Source of the DNA: Excoecaria cochinchinensis
Taxonomy: Eukaryota; Streptophyta; Magnoliopsida; Malpighiales; Euphorbiaceae
Length of the DNA: 64,000 nt
Direction: 5' to 3'
NCBI GenBank assembly: GCA_947683425.1
Contig: CANTUQ010000317.1
Span: forward strand, 1-64,000
The notes under the pieces were generated by a model, which saw nothing but the letters and a program-made list of their open reading frames with translations, ran no database searches and had not been told where the DNA came from. Both the position numbers and the translations under genes were made by a program. Of this stretch, positions 36,091-47,100 are shown in pieces; within the stretch, counting starts at the first letter, position 1, and every line of letters begins with the position of its first letter.

Positions 36091-38508
36091 TATTGGGATA
36101 GCTACTGGAAGCTTGCCGGTCACAACGCATCGAGAATTGGCTTCGTCGAAATCCGACGGATTTCCCTAGGGGGTACCCCTAGGGAAAATCACCAGAATCA
36201 AAAAATCGTAAAAAGTGGTGAAATTTCGGATCCGAGTCCAATAATTCGGGAAAACTTGATTGGGATAGCTACTGGAAGCTTTCCGGTCACAACGCATCGA
36301 GAATTGGCTTCGTCGGAATCCGACGAATTTCCCTAGGGGTACCCCTAGGGAAAATCACCATAATCGAAAAATCGTAAAAAGTGGTGAAATTTCGGATCCG
36401 AGTCCAATAATTCGGGAAAACTTGATTGGGATAGCTACTGGAAGCTTGCCGGTCACAACGCATCGAGAATTGGCTTCGTCGGAATCCGACGGATTTCCCT
36501 TGGGGTACCCCTAGGGAAAATCACCAGAATCGAAAAATCGTAAAAAGTGGTGAAATTTCGGATCCGAGACCAATAATTCGGGAAAACTTGATTGGGATAG
36601 CTACTGGAAGCTTGCCGGTCACAACGCATTGAGAATTGGCTTCGTCGGAATCCGACGAATTTTCCTAGGGGTACCCCTAGGGAAAATCACCAGAATCGAA
36701 AAATCGTAAAAAGTGGTAAAATTTCGGATCCGAGTCCAATAATTCGGGAAAACTTGATTCGGATAGCTACTGGAAGCTTGCCGGTCACAACGCATCGAGA
36801 ATTGGCTTCTTCGGAATCCGACGAATTTTTACGGATTTCCCTAGGGGTACCCATAGGGAAAATCACCAGAATCGAAAAATCGTAAAAAGTGGTGAAATTT
36901 CGGATCCGAGTCCAATAATTCGGGAAAACTTGATTGGGATAGCTACTGGAAGCTTGCCGGTCACAACGCATCGAGAATTTGCTTCGTCGGAATCCAACGA
37001 ATTTTTACGGATTTCCCTAGGGGTACCCCTAGGGAAAATCACCAGAATCGAAAAATCGTAAAAAGTGGTGAAATTTCGGATCCAAGTCCAATAATTCGGG
37101 AAAACTTAATTGGGATAGCTACTGGAAGCTTGCCGGTCACAACGCATCGAGAATTGAATTCGTCGGAATCCGACGGATTTCCCTAGGGGTACCCCTTGGG
37201 AAAATCACCAGAATCGAAAAATCGTAAAAAGTAGTGAAATTTCGGATCCGAGTCCAATAATTCGGGAAAACTTGATTGGGATAGCTACTGGAAGCTTGCC
37301 GGTCACAACGCATCGAGAATTGGCTTCGTCGAAATCCGACGGATTTCCCTAGGGGGTACCCCTAGGGAAAATCACCAGAATCAAAAAATCGTAAAAAGTG
37401 GTGAAATTTCGGATCCGAGTCCAATAATTCGGGAAAACTTGATTGGGATAGCTACTGGAAGCTTTCCGGTCACAACGCATCGAGAATTGGCTTCGTCGGA
37501 ATCCGACGAATTTCCCTAGGGGTACCCCTAGGGAAAATCACCATAATCGAAAAATCGTAAAAACTGGTGAAATTTCGGATCCGAGTCCAATAATTCGGGA
37601 AAACTTGATTGGGATAGCTACTGGAAGCTTGCCGGTCACAACGCATCGAGAATTGGCTTCGTCGGAATCCGACGGATTTCCCTTGGGGTACCCCTAGGGA
37701 AAATCACCAGAATCGAAAAATCGTAAAAAGTGGTGAAATTTCGGATCCGAGACCAATAATTCGGGAAAACTTGATTGGGATAGCTACTGGAAGCTTGCCG
37801 GTCACAACGCATTGAGAATTGGCTTCGTCGGAATCCGACGAATTTTCCTAGGGGTACCCCTAGGGAAAATCACCAGAATCGAAAAATCGTAAAAAGTGGT
37901 AAAATTTCGGATCCGAGTCCAATAATTCGGGAAAACTTGATTCGGATAGCTACTGGAAGCTTGCCGGTCACAACGCATCGAGAATTGGCTTCTTCGGAAT
38001 CCGACGAATTTTGACGGATTTCCCTAGGGGTACCCATAGGGAAAATCACCAGAATCGAAAAATCGTAAAAAGTGGTGAAATTTCGGATCCGAGTCCAATA
38101 ATTCGGGAAAACTTGATTGGGATAGCTACTGGAAGCTTGCCGGTCACAACGCATCGAGAATTTGCTTCGTCGGAATCCAACGAATTTTTACGGATTTCCC
38201 TAGGGGTACCCCTAGGGAAAATCACCAGAATCGAAAAATCGTAAAAAGTGGTGAAATTTCGGATCCAAGTCCAATAATTCGGGAAAACTTAATTGGGATA
38301 GCTACTGGAAGCTTGCCGGTCACAACGCATCGAGAATTGAATTCGTCGGAATCCGACGGATTTCCCTAGGGGTACCCCTAGGGAAAATCACCAGAATCGA
38401 AAAATCGTAAAAAGTGGTGAAATTTCGGATCCGAGTCCAATAATTCGGGAAAACTTGATTGGGATAGCTACTGGAAGCTTGCCGGTCACAACGCATCGAG
38501 AATTGGCT
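36091..38508 (+). repeat. 7-monomer 1,183-bp higher-order repeat, two copies
   Basis: Copies at about 36,091-37,273 and 37,274-38,508. Spacing is 1,183 bp for the five-G palindrome (36,164 and 37,347), GCATTGAG (near 36,626 and 37,809), AATCCAACG (36,991 and 38,174) and CTTAATTGGG (near 37,106 and 38,289). This equals five short plus two long units plus one extra G. Its left half resembles the 2.0-kb repeat of 14-20 kb and its right half the CTTCTTCGG type, so the unit looks like a hybrid. Confidence 0.86.
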
Positions 38509-39897
38509 TCGTCGGAATCAGACGAATTTCCCTAGGGGTACCCCTAGGGAAAATCACCATAATCGAAAAATCGTAAAAAGTGGTGAAATTTCGGATCCGA
38601 GTCCAATAATTCGGGAAAACTTGATTGGGATAGCTACTGGAAGCTTTCCGGTCACAACGCATCGAGAATCGGCTTCGTCGGAATCCGACGGATTTCCCTA
38701 GGGGTACCCCTAGGGAAAATCACCAGAATCGAAAAATCGTAAAAAGTGGCGAAATTTCGGATCCGAGTCCAATAATTCGGGAAAACTTGATTGGGATAGC
38801 TACTAGAAGCTTGCCGGTCACAACGCATCGAGAATTGGCTTCGTCGGAATCCGACGAATTTCCCTAGGGGTACCCCTAGGGAAAATCACCATAATCGAAA
38901 AATCGTAAAAAGTGGTGAAATTTCGGATCCGCGTCCAATAATTCGGGAAAACTTGATTGGGATAGCTACTGGAAGCTTTCCGGTCACAACGCATCGAGAA
39001 TCGGCTTCGTCGGAATCCGACGGATTTCCCTAGGGGTACCCCTAGGGAAAATCACCAGAATCGAAAAATCGTAAAAAGTGGTGAAATTTCGGATCCGAGT
39101 CCAATAATTCGGGAAAACTTGATTGGGATAGCTACTGGAAGCTTTCCGGTCACAACGCATCGAGAATCGGCTTCGTCGGAATCCGACGGATTTCCCTAGG
39201 GGTACCCCTAGGGAAAATCACCAGAATCGAAAAATCGTAAAAAGTGGTGAAATTTCGGATCCGAGACCAATAATTCGGGAAAACTTGATTGGGATAGCTA
39301 CTGGAAGCTTGCCGGTGACAACGCATCGAGAATTGGCTTCTTCGGAATCCGACGAATTTTTACGGATTTCCCTAGGGGTACCCATAGGGAAAATCACCAG
39401 AATCGAAAAATCGTAAAAAGTGGTGAAATTTCGGATCCGAGTCCAATAATTCGGGAAAACTTGATTGGGATAGCTACTTGAAGCTTGCCGGTCACAACGC
39501 ATCGAGAATTTGCTTCGTCGGAATCCGACGAATTTTTACGGATTTCCCTAGGGGTACCCCTAGTGAAAATCACCAGAATCGAAAAATCGTAAAAAGTGGT
39601 GAAATTTCGGATCCAAGTCCAATAATTTGGGAAAACTTGATTGGGATAGCTACTGGAAGCTTGCCGGTCACAACGCATCGAGAATTGAATTCGTCGGAAT
39701 CCGAAGGATTTCCCTAAAGGTACCCCTAGGGAAAATCACCAGAATCGAAAAATCGTAAAAAGTGGTGAAATTTTGGATCCGAGACCAATAATTCGGGAAA
39801 ACTTGATTGGGATAGCTACTGGAAGCTTGCCGGTCACAACGCATCGAGAATTGGCTTCGTCGGAATCCGACGAATTTTCCTAGGGGTACCCCTAGGG
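38509..39897 (+). repeat. Junction-proximal monomers of the left arm
   Basis: Dimer-type monomers (CTACTAGAAG with CCATAATCG and GAATCGG) to about 39.2 kb, then the block 39,218-39,725 shared with 29,303-29,810. Positions 39,343-39,722 also have a close inverted copy in the right arm (41,336-41,715). The final full monomer before the junction palindrome is an ordinary short unit. Confidence 0.8.
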
Positions 39898-40164
39898 AAA
39901 ATCACCAGAATCGAAAAATCGTAAAAAGTGGTGAAATTTCGGATCCGAGTCCAATAATTCGGGAAAACTTGATTGGGATAGCTACTGGAAGCTTGCCGGT
40001 CACAACGCATCGAGAATTGGCTTCTTCGGAATCCGACGAATCCAATTCTCGATGCGTTGTGACCGGCAAGCTTCCAGTAGCTATCCCAATCAAGTTTTCC
40101 CGAATTATTGGACTCGGATCCGAAATTTCACCACTTTTTACGATTTTTCGATTCTGGTGATTTT
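39898..40164. other. Array inversion junction: 267-bp near-perfect palindrome
   Basis: Monomer orientation reverses here. The sequence is its own reverse complement about base 40,031, from 39,898 to 40,164. I find only two mismatched pairs (40,025 with 40,037, and 40,021 with 40,041) plus the unpaired central A. The centre is the monomer's small dyad, in the variant TTCGGAATCCGA. Beyond 40,164 the right side has one extra T, and outside the 267 bp the two sides differ at the usual level between monomers. Mirror-image open frames of 63 codons on the two strands (39,902-40,093 and 39,969-40,160) result from the symmetry and are not genes. Confidence 0.95.
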
Positions 40165-41770
40165 TCCCTAGGGGTACCCCTAGGGAAATTCGTCGGATTC
40201 CGACGAAGCCAATTCTCGATGCGTTGTGACCGGCAAGCTTCCTGTAGCTATCCCAATCAAGGCTTCCCGAATTATTGGACTCGGATCCGAAATTTCACCA
40301 CTTTTTACGATTTTTCGATTCTGGTGATTTTCCCTAGGAGTACCCCTAGGGAAATTCGTCGGATTCCGACGAAGCCAATTCTCGATGCGTTGTGACCGGC
40401 AAGCTTCCAATAGCTATTCCAATCAAGTTTTCCCGAATTATTGGACTCGGATCCGAAATTTAACAACTTTTTACGATTTTTCGATTCTGGTGATTTTCCC
40501 TAGGGGTACCCCTAGGGAAATTCGTCGGATTCCGACGAAGCCAATTATCGATGCGTTGTGACCGGCAAGCTTCCAGTAGCTATCCCAATTAAGTTTTCCC
40601 GTATTATTGGACTCGGATCCGAAATTTCACCACTTTTTACGATTTTTCGATTCTAGTGATTTTCCCTAGGGGTACCCCTAGGGAAATTCGTCGGATTCCG
40701 ACGAAGCCAATTCTCGATGCGTTGTGACCGGCAAGCTTCCAATAGCTATTCCAATCAAGTTTTTCCGAATTATTGGACTCGGATCCGAAATTTCACCACT
40801 TTTTACGATTTTTTGATTCTGGTGATTTTCCCTAGGGGTACCCTAGGAAAATTCGTCGGATTCTGACGAAGCCAATTCTCGATGCGTTGTGACCGGCAAG
40901 CTTCCAATAGCTATTCCAATCAAGTTTTCACGAATTATTGGACTCGGATATGAAATTTCACCACTTTTTACGATTTTTCGATTCTGGTGATTTTCCCTAG
41001 GGGTACCCCTAGGGAAATTCGTCGGATTCCGACGAAGCCAATTCTCGATGCGTTGTGACCGGCAAGCTTCCAGTAGCTATCCCAATCAAGTTTTCCCGTA
41101 TTATTGGACTCGGATCCAAAATTTCACCACTTTTTACGATTTTTCGATTCTGGTGATTTTCCCTAGGGGTACGCCTAGGGAAATCCGTCGGATTCCGACG
41201 AAGCCAATTCTCGATGCGTTGTGACCGGCAAGCTTCCAGTAGCTATCCCAATCAATGTTTCCCGAATTATTGGACTCGGATCCGAAATTTCACCACTTTT
41301 TACGATTTTTCGATTCTGGTGATTTTCCCTAGGGTTACCTTTAGGGAAATCCGTCGGATTCCGACGAATTCAATTCTCGATGCGTTGTGACCGGCAAGCT
41401 TCCAGTAGCTATCCCAATCAAGTTTTCCCAAATTATTGGACTTGGATCCGAAATTTCACCACTTTTTACGATTTTTCGATTCTGGTGATTTTCACTAGGG
41501 GTACCCCTAGGGAAATCCGTAAAAATTCGTCGGATTCCGACGAAGCAAATTCTCGATGCGTTGTGACCGGCAAGCTTCCAGTAGCTATCCCAATCAAGTT
41601 TTCCCGAATTATTGGACTCGGATCCGAAATTTCACCACTTTTTACGATTTTTCGATTCTGGTGATTTTCCCTATGGGTACCCCTAGGGAAATCCGTAAAA
41701 ATTCGTCGGATTCCGACGAAGCCAATTTTCGATGCGTTGTGACCGGCAAGCTTCCAGTAGCTATCCCAAT
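40091..41770 (-). repeat. 10-monomer 1,680-bp higher-order repeat, copy L1
   Basis: First right-arm higher-order unit, eight short plus two long monomers (1,680 bp), starting within about 60 bp of the inversion centre. Markers in forward reading are GATTTTTCCC, CTGTAGC with CAAGGCTTCCC, TTAACAACTTT, GCCAATTATCG, CCGTATTATTGG, GGATATGAAA and GTACGCCTAGG. Its last quarter (41,336-41,770) is missing from copy L2 and holds the inverted copy of left-arm sequence. Confidence 0.88.
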
Positions 41771-43015
41771 TAAGTTTTCCCGAATTATTGGACTCGGATC
41801 CGAAATTTCACCACTTTTTACGATTTTTCGATTCTGGTGATTTTTCCCTAGGGGTACCCCTAGGGAAATTCGTCGGATTCCGACGAAGCCAATTCTCGAT
41901 GCGTTGTGACCGGCAAGCTTCCTGTAGCTATCCCAATCAAGGCTTCCCGAATTATTGGACTCGGATCCGAAATTTCACCACTTTTTACGATTTTTCGATT
42001 CTGGTGATTTTCCCTAGGAGTACCCCTAGGGAAATTCGTCGGATTCCGACGAAGCCAATTCTCGATGCGTTGTGACCGGCAAGCTTCCAATAGCTATTCC
42101 AATCAAGTTTTCCCGAATTATTGGACTCGGATCCGAAATTTAACAACTTTTTACGATTTTTCGATTCTGGTGATTTTCCCTAGGGGTACCCCTAGGGAAA
42201 TTCGTCGGATTCCGACGAAGCCAATTATCGATGCGTTGTGACCGGCAAGCTTCCAGTAGCTATCCCAATTAAGTTTTCCCGTATTATTGGACTCGGATCC
42301 GAAATTTCACCACTTTTTACGATTTTTCGATTCTAGTGATTTTCCCTAGGGGTACCCCTAGGGAAATTCGTCGGATTCCGACGAAGCCAATTCTCGATGC
42401 GTTGTGACCGGCAAGCTTCCAATAGCTATTCCAATCAAGTTTTTCCGAATTATTGGACTCGGATCCGAAATTTCACCACTTTTTACGATTTTTTGATTCT
42501 GGTGATTTTCCCTAGGGGTACCCTAGGAAAATTCGTCGGATTCTGACGAAGCCAATTCTCGATGCGTTGTGACCGGCAAGCTTCCAATAGCTATTCCAAT
42601 CAAGTTTTCACGAATTATTGGACTCGGATATGAAATTTCACCACTTTTTACGATTTTTCGATTCTGGTGATTTTCCCTAGGGGTACCCCTAGGGAAATTC
42701 GTCGGATTCCGACGAAGCCAATTCTCGATGCGTTGTGACCGGCAAGCTTCCAGTAGCTATCCCAATCAAGTTTTCCCGTATTATTGGACTCGGATCCAAA
42801 ATTTCACCACTTTTTACGATTTTTCGATTCTGGTGATTTTCCCTAGGGGTACGCCTAGGGAAATCCGTCGGATTCCGACGAAGCCAATTCTCGATGCGTT
42901 GTGACCGGCAAGCTTCCAGTAGCTATCCCAATCAATGTTTCCCGAATTATTGGACTCGGATCCGAAATTTCACCACTTTTTACGATTTTTCGATTCTGGT
43001 GATTTTCCCTAGGGG
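41771..43015 (-). repeat. 10-monomer 1,680-bp higher-order repeat, partial copy L2
   Basis: Matches L1 at an offset of 1,680 bp from about 41,771 to 43,015 and then diverges. I saw no substitution between the copies in the parts I compared, so the duplication looks very young. Its left neighbour contains CAATTAAG near 41,768, where the equivalent near the junction reads CAATCAAG, which places the boundary. Confidence 0.88.
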
Positions 43016-44174
43016 TACCCCTAAGGAAATTCGTCGGATTCCGACGAAGCCAATTTTCGATGCGTTGTGACCGGCAAGCTTCCAGTAGCTATCCCAATTA
43101 AGTTTTCCCGAATTATTGGACTCGGATCCGAAATTTCACCACTTTTTACGATTTTTCGATTCTGGTGATTTTCCCTAGGGGTACCCCTAGGGAAATTCGT
43201 CGGATTTCGACGAAGCCAATTCTCGATGCGTTGTGACCGGCAAGCTTTCAGTAGCTATCCCAATCAAGTTTTCCCGAATTATTGGACTCGGATCCGAAAT
43301 TTCACCACTTTTTACGATTTTTCGATTCTGGTGATTTTTCCCTAGGGGTACCCCTAGGGAAATTCGTCGGATTCCGACGAAGCCAATTCTCGATGCGTTG
43401 TGACCGGCAAGCTTCCTGTAGCTATCCCAATCAAGGCTTCCCGAATTATTGGACTCGGATCCGAAATTTCACCACTTTTTACGATTTTTCGATTCTGGTG
43501 ATTTTCCCAAGGGGTACCCATAGGGAAATTCGTCGGATTTCGACGAAGCCAATTCTCGATGCGTTGTGACCGGCAAGCTTTCAGTAGCTATCCCAATCAA
43601 GTTTTCCCGAATTATTGGACTCGGATCCGAAATTTCACCACTTTTTACGATTTTTCGATTCTGGTGATTTTTCCCTAGGGGTACCCCTAGGGAAATTCGT
43701 CGGATTCCGACGAAGCCAATTCTCGATGCGTTGTGACCGGCAAGCTTCCTGTAGCTATCCCAATCAAGGCTTCCCGAATTATTGGACTCGGATCCGAAAT
43801 TTCACCACTTTTAACGATTTTTCGATTCTGGTGATTTCCCTAGGGGTACCCCTAGGGAAATTCGTAGGATTCCGACGAAGCCAATTCTCGATACGTTGTG
43901 ACCGGCAAGCTTCCAATATCTATCCCAATCAAGTTTTCCCGAATTATTAGACTCGGATCCGAAATTTCACCACTTTTTACGATTTTTCGATTCTGGTGAT
44001 TTTCGCTAGTAGGGAAATCCGTAAAAATTCGTCGGATTCCGACGAATCCATTTCTCGATGCGTTGTGACCGGCAAGCTTCCAGTAGCTATCCCAATCAAG
44101 TTTTCCCTAATTATTGGACTCGTATCCGAAATTTCACCACTTTTTACGATTTTTCGATTCTGGTGATTTTCCCA
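43016..44174 (-). repeat. Dimer-patterned monomers between two duplications
   Basis: Short monomers in which the pair marked GATTTTTCCC and CTGTAGC with CAAGGCTTCCC, known from the start of L1 and L2, returns at about 43,280 and 43,615 with 333-bp spacing. The first 167-bp-type monomer of the arm appears near 44,004 (CGCTAGTAGGG). No other content. Confidence 0.78.
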
Positions 44175-47100
44175 AGGGGTACCCCTAGGGAAATCCGTAA
44201 AAATTCGTCGGATCTCGACGAAGCCAATTCTCGATGCGTTGTGACCGGCAAGCTTCCAGTAGCTATTCCAATAAAGTTTTCCCGAATTATTGGACTCGGA
44301 TCCGAAATTTCACCACTTTTTACGATTTTTCGATTCTGGTGATTTTCCCTAGGGGTGCCCCTAGGGAAATTCGTCGGATTCCGACGAAGGTAATTCTCGA
44401 TGCGTTGTGACCGGCAAGCTTCCAGTAGTTATCCCAATCAAGTTTTCCCAAATTATTGGACTCGGATCCGAAATTTCACCACTTTTTATGATTTTTCGAT
44501 TCTGGTGATTTTCCCTAGGGGTACCCCTAGGGAAATTCGTCGGATTCCGACGAAGCCAATTCTCGATACGTTGTGACCGGCAAGCTTCCAGTAGCTATCC
44601 CAATCAAGTTTTCCCGAATTATTGGACTCGGATCCGAAATTTCACCACTTTTTACGATTTTTCGATTCTGGTGATTTTGCCTATGGGTACCCCTAGGGAA
44701 ATCCGTAAAAATTCGTCGGATTCCGACGAAGCCAATTCTCGATGCATTGTGACCGGCAAGCTTCCAATATCTATCCCAATCAATTTTTCCCGAATTATTG
44801 GACTCGGATCCGAAATTTCACCACTTTTTACGATTTTTCGATTCTAGTGATTTTCGCTAGTATGGAAATCCGTAAAAATTCGTCGGATTCCGACGAAACC
44901 AATTCTCGATGCGTTGTGATCGGCAAGCTTCCAGTAACTATCCCAATCAAGTTTTCCCGAATTATTGGACTCGGATCCGAAATTTCACCACTTTTTACGA
45001 TTTTTCGATTCTGGTGATTTTCCCTACGAGTACCCCTAGGGAAATCCGTAAAAATTCGTCGGATTCCGACGAAGCCAATTCTCGATGCGTTATGACCGGC
45101 AAGCTTCAAGTAGCTATCCCAATCAAGTTTTCCCGAATTATTGGACTCGGATCCGAAATTTTAACACTTTTTACGATTTTTCGATTCTGGTGATTTTCCA
45201 TAGGGGTACCCCTAGGGAAATCCGTAAAAATTTGTCGAATTCCGACGAAGCCAATTCTCGATGCGTTGTGACCGGCAAGCTTCCAGTAGCTATCCCAATC
45301 AAGTTTTCCCGAATTATTGGACTCGGATCCGAAATTTCAACACTTTTTACGATTTTTCGATTCTGGTGATTTTCCCTACGGGTACCCCTAGGGAAATCCG
45401 TAAAAATTCGTCGGATTCCGACGAAGCCAATTCTCGATGCGTTGTGACCGGCAAGCTTCCAGTAGCTATCCCAATCAAGTTTTCCCGAATTATTGGACTC
45501 GGATCCTAAATTTCACCACTTTTTACGATTTTTCGATTCTGGTGATTTTCCCCAGGGGTACCCCAAGAAAAATTCGTAAAAATTCGTCGGATTCCGACGA
45601 AGGCAATTCTCGATGCGTTGTGACCGGCAAGCTTCCAGTAGCTATCCCAATCAAGTTTTCCCGAATTATTGGACTCGGATCCGAAATTTCACCACTTTTT
45701 ACGATTTTTCGATTCTGGTGATTTTCCCTAGGGGTACCCCTAGGGAAATTCGTCGGATTCCGACGAAGCCAATTCTCGATACGTTGTGACCGGCAAGCTT
45801 CCAGTAGCTATCCCAATCAAGTTTTCCCGAATTATTGGACTCGGATCCGAAATTTCACCACTTTTTACGATTTTTCGATTCTGGTGATTTTCCCTAGGGG
45901 TACCCCTAGGGAAATTCGTCGGATTCCGACGAAGCAATTTCTCGATGCGTTGTGACCGGCAAGCTTCCAGTAGCTATCCCAATCAACTTTTTCCGAATTA
46001 TTGGACTCGGATCCGAAATTTCACCACTTTTTACGATTTTTCGATTCTGGTGATTTTCCCTAGGGGTACCCCTAGGGAAATCCGTAAAAATTCGTCGGAT
46101 TCCGACGAAGCCAATTCTCGATGCGTTGTGACCGGCAAGCTTCCAGTAGCTATCCCAATCAAGTTTTCCCGAATTATTGGACTCGGATCCGAAATTTCAC
46201 CACTTTTTACGATTTTTCGATTCTGATGATTTTCGCTAGTAGGGAAATCCGTAAAAATTCGTCGGATTCCGACGAAGCCAATTCTCGATGCGTTGTGACC
46301 GGCAAGCTTCCAGTTGCTATCCCAATCAAGTTATCCCGAATTATTGGACTCGGATCCGAAATTTCACCACTTTTTACGATTTTTCGATTCTGGTGATTTT
46401 CCCTCGAGGTACCCCTAGGGAAATTCGTCGGATTCCGACGAAGCCAATTCTCGATGCGTTGTGACCGGCAAGCTTCCAGTAGCTATCGCAAACAAGTTTT
46501 TCCGAATTATTGAACTCGGATCCGAAATTTCACCACTTTTTACGATTTTTCGATTCTGGTGATTTTCCCTAGGGGTACCCCTAGGGAAATCCGTAAAAAT
46601 TCGTCGGATTCCGACGAAGCCAATTCTCGATGCGTTGTGATCGGCAAGCTTCCAGTAGCTATCCCAATCAAGGTTTCCCGAATAATTGGACTCGGATCCA
46701 AAATTTCACCACTTTTTACGATTTTTCGATTCTGGTGATTTTCCCCAGGGGTACCCCTAGGGAAATCCGTAAAAATTCGTCGGATTCCGACGAAGCCAAT
46801 TCTCGATGCGTTGTGACCGGCAAGCTTCCAGTAGCTATCCCAATCAAGTTTTCCCGAATTATTGGACTCGGATCCGAAATTTCATCACTTTTTACGATTT
46901 TTCGATTCTGGTGATTTTCCCTAGGGGTACCCCTAGGGAAATCCGTAAAAATTCGTCGGATTTCGACGAAGCAAATTCTCGATGCGTTGTGACCGGCAAG
47001 CTTCCAGTAGCTATCCCAATCAAGTTTTCCCGAATTATTGGACTCGGATCCGAAATTTCACCACTTTTTACGATTTTTCGATTCTGGTGATTTTCCCGAG

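Larger units (their letters stand above)
1..40031 (+). repeat. Satellite array, left arm (forward orientation)
   Basis: Uninterrupted head-to-tail tandem array of 166-bp and 176-bp monomers, about 235-240 copies estimated from average spacing. Each unit reads from an A-rich start (AAAAATCGTAAAAAGTGG) through GGATCC, AAGCTT and a CpG-rich middle to a small dyad and a large palindrome. Neighbouring monomers differ by a few percent, while copies of the same higher-order repeat are nearly identical. No unique sequence, transposon or gene-like segment interrupts it. The family is not recognised by name. The strand given is the monomer orientation, chosen arbitrarily. The array continues past the left edge of the window. 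Confidence 0.98.

Noticed and set aside
39902..40160. Two mirror 63-codon open frames on opposite strands, sharing the same peptide ends
   Set aside because: They are the direct result of the 267-bp palindrome at the inversion and have no independent support as genes.
39898..40164. Inversion as a transposon end, integration site or fold-back sequencing artefact
   Set aside because: There is no terminal inverted repeat, target duplication or non-satellite base at the junction. Beyond the 267 bp the arms are clearly different copies, and rare left-arm variants recur inverted about 1.3 kb to the right, which a single-read fold-back would not produce. Read-level proof is still needed.
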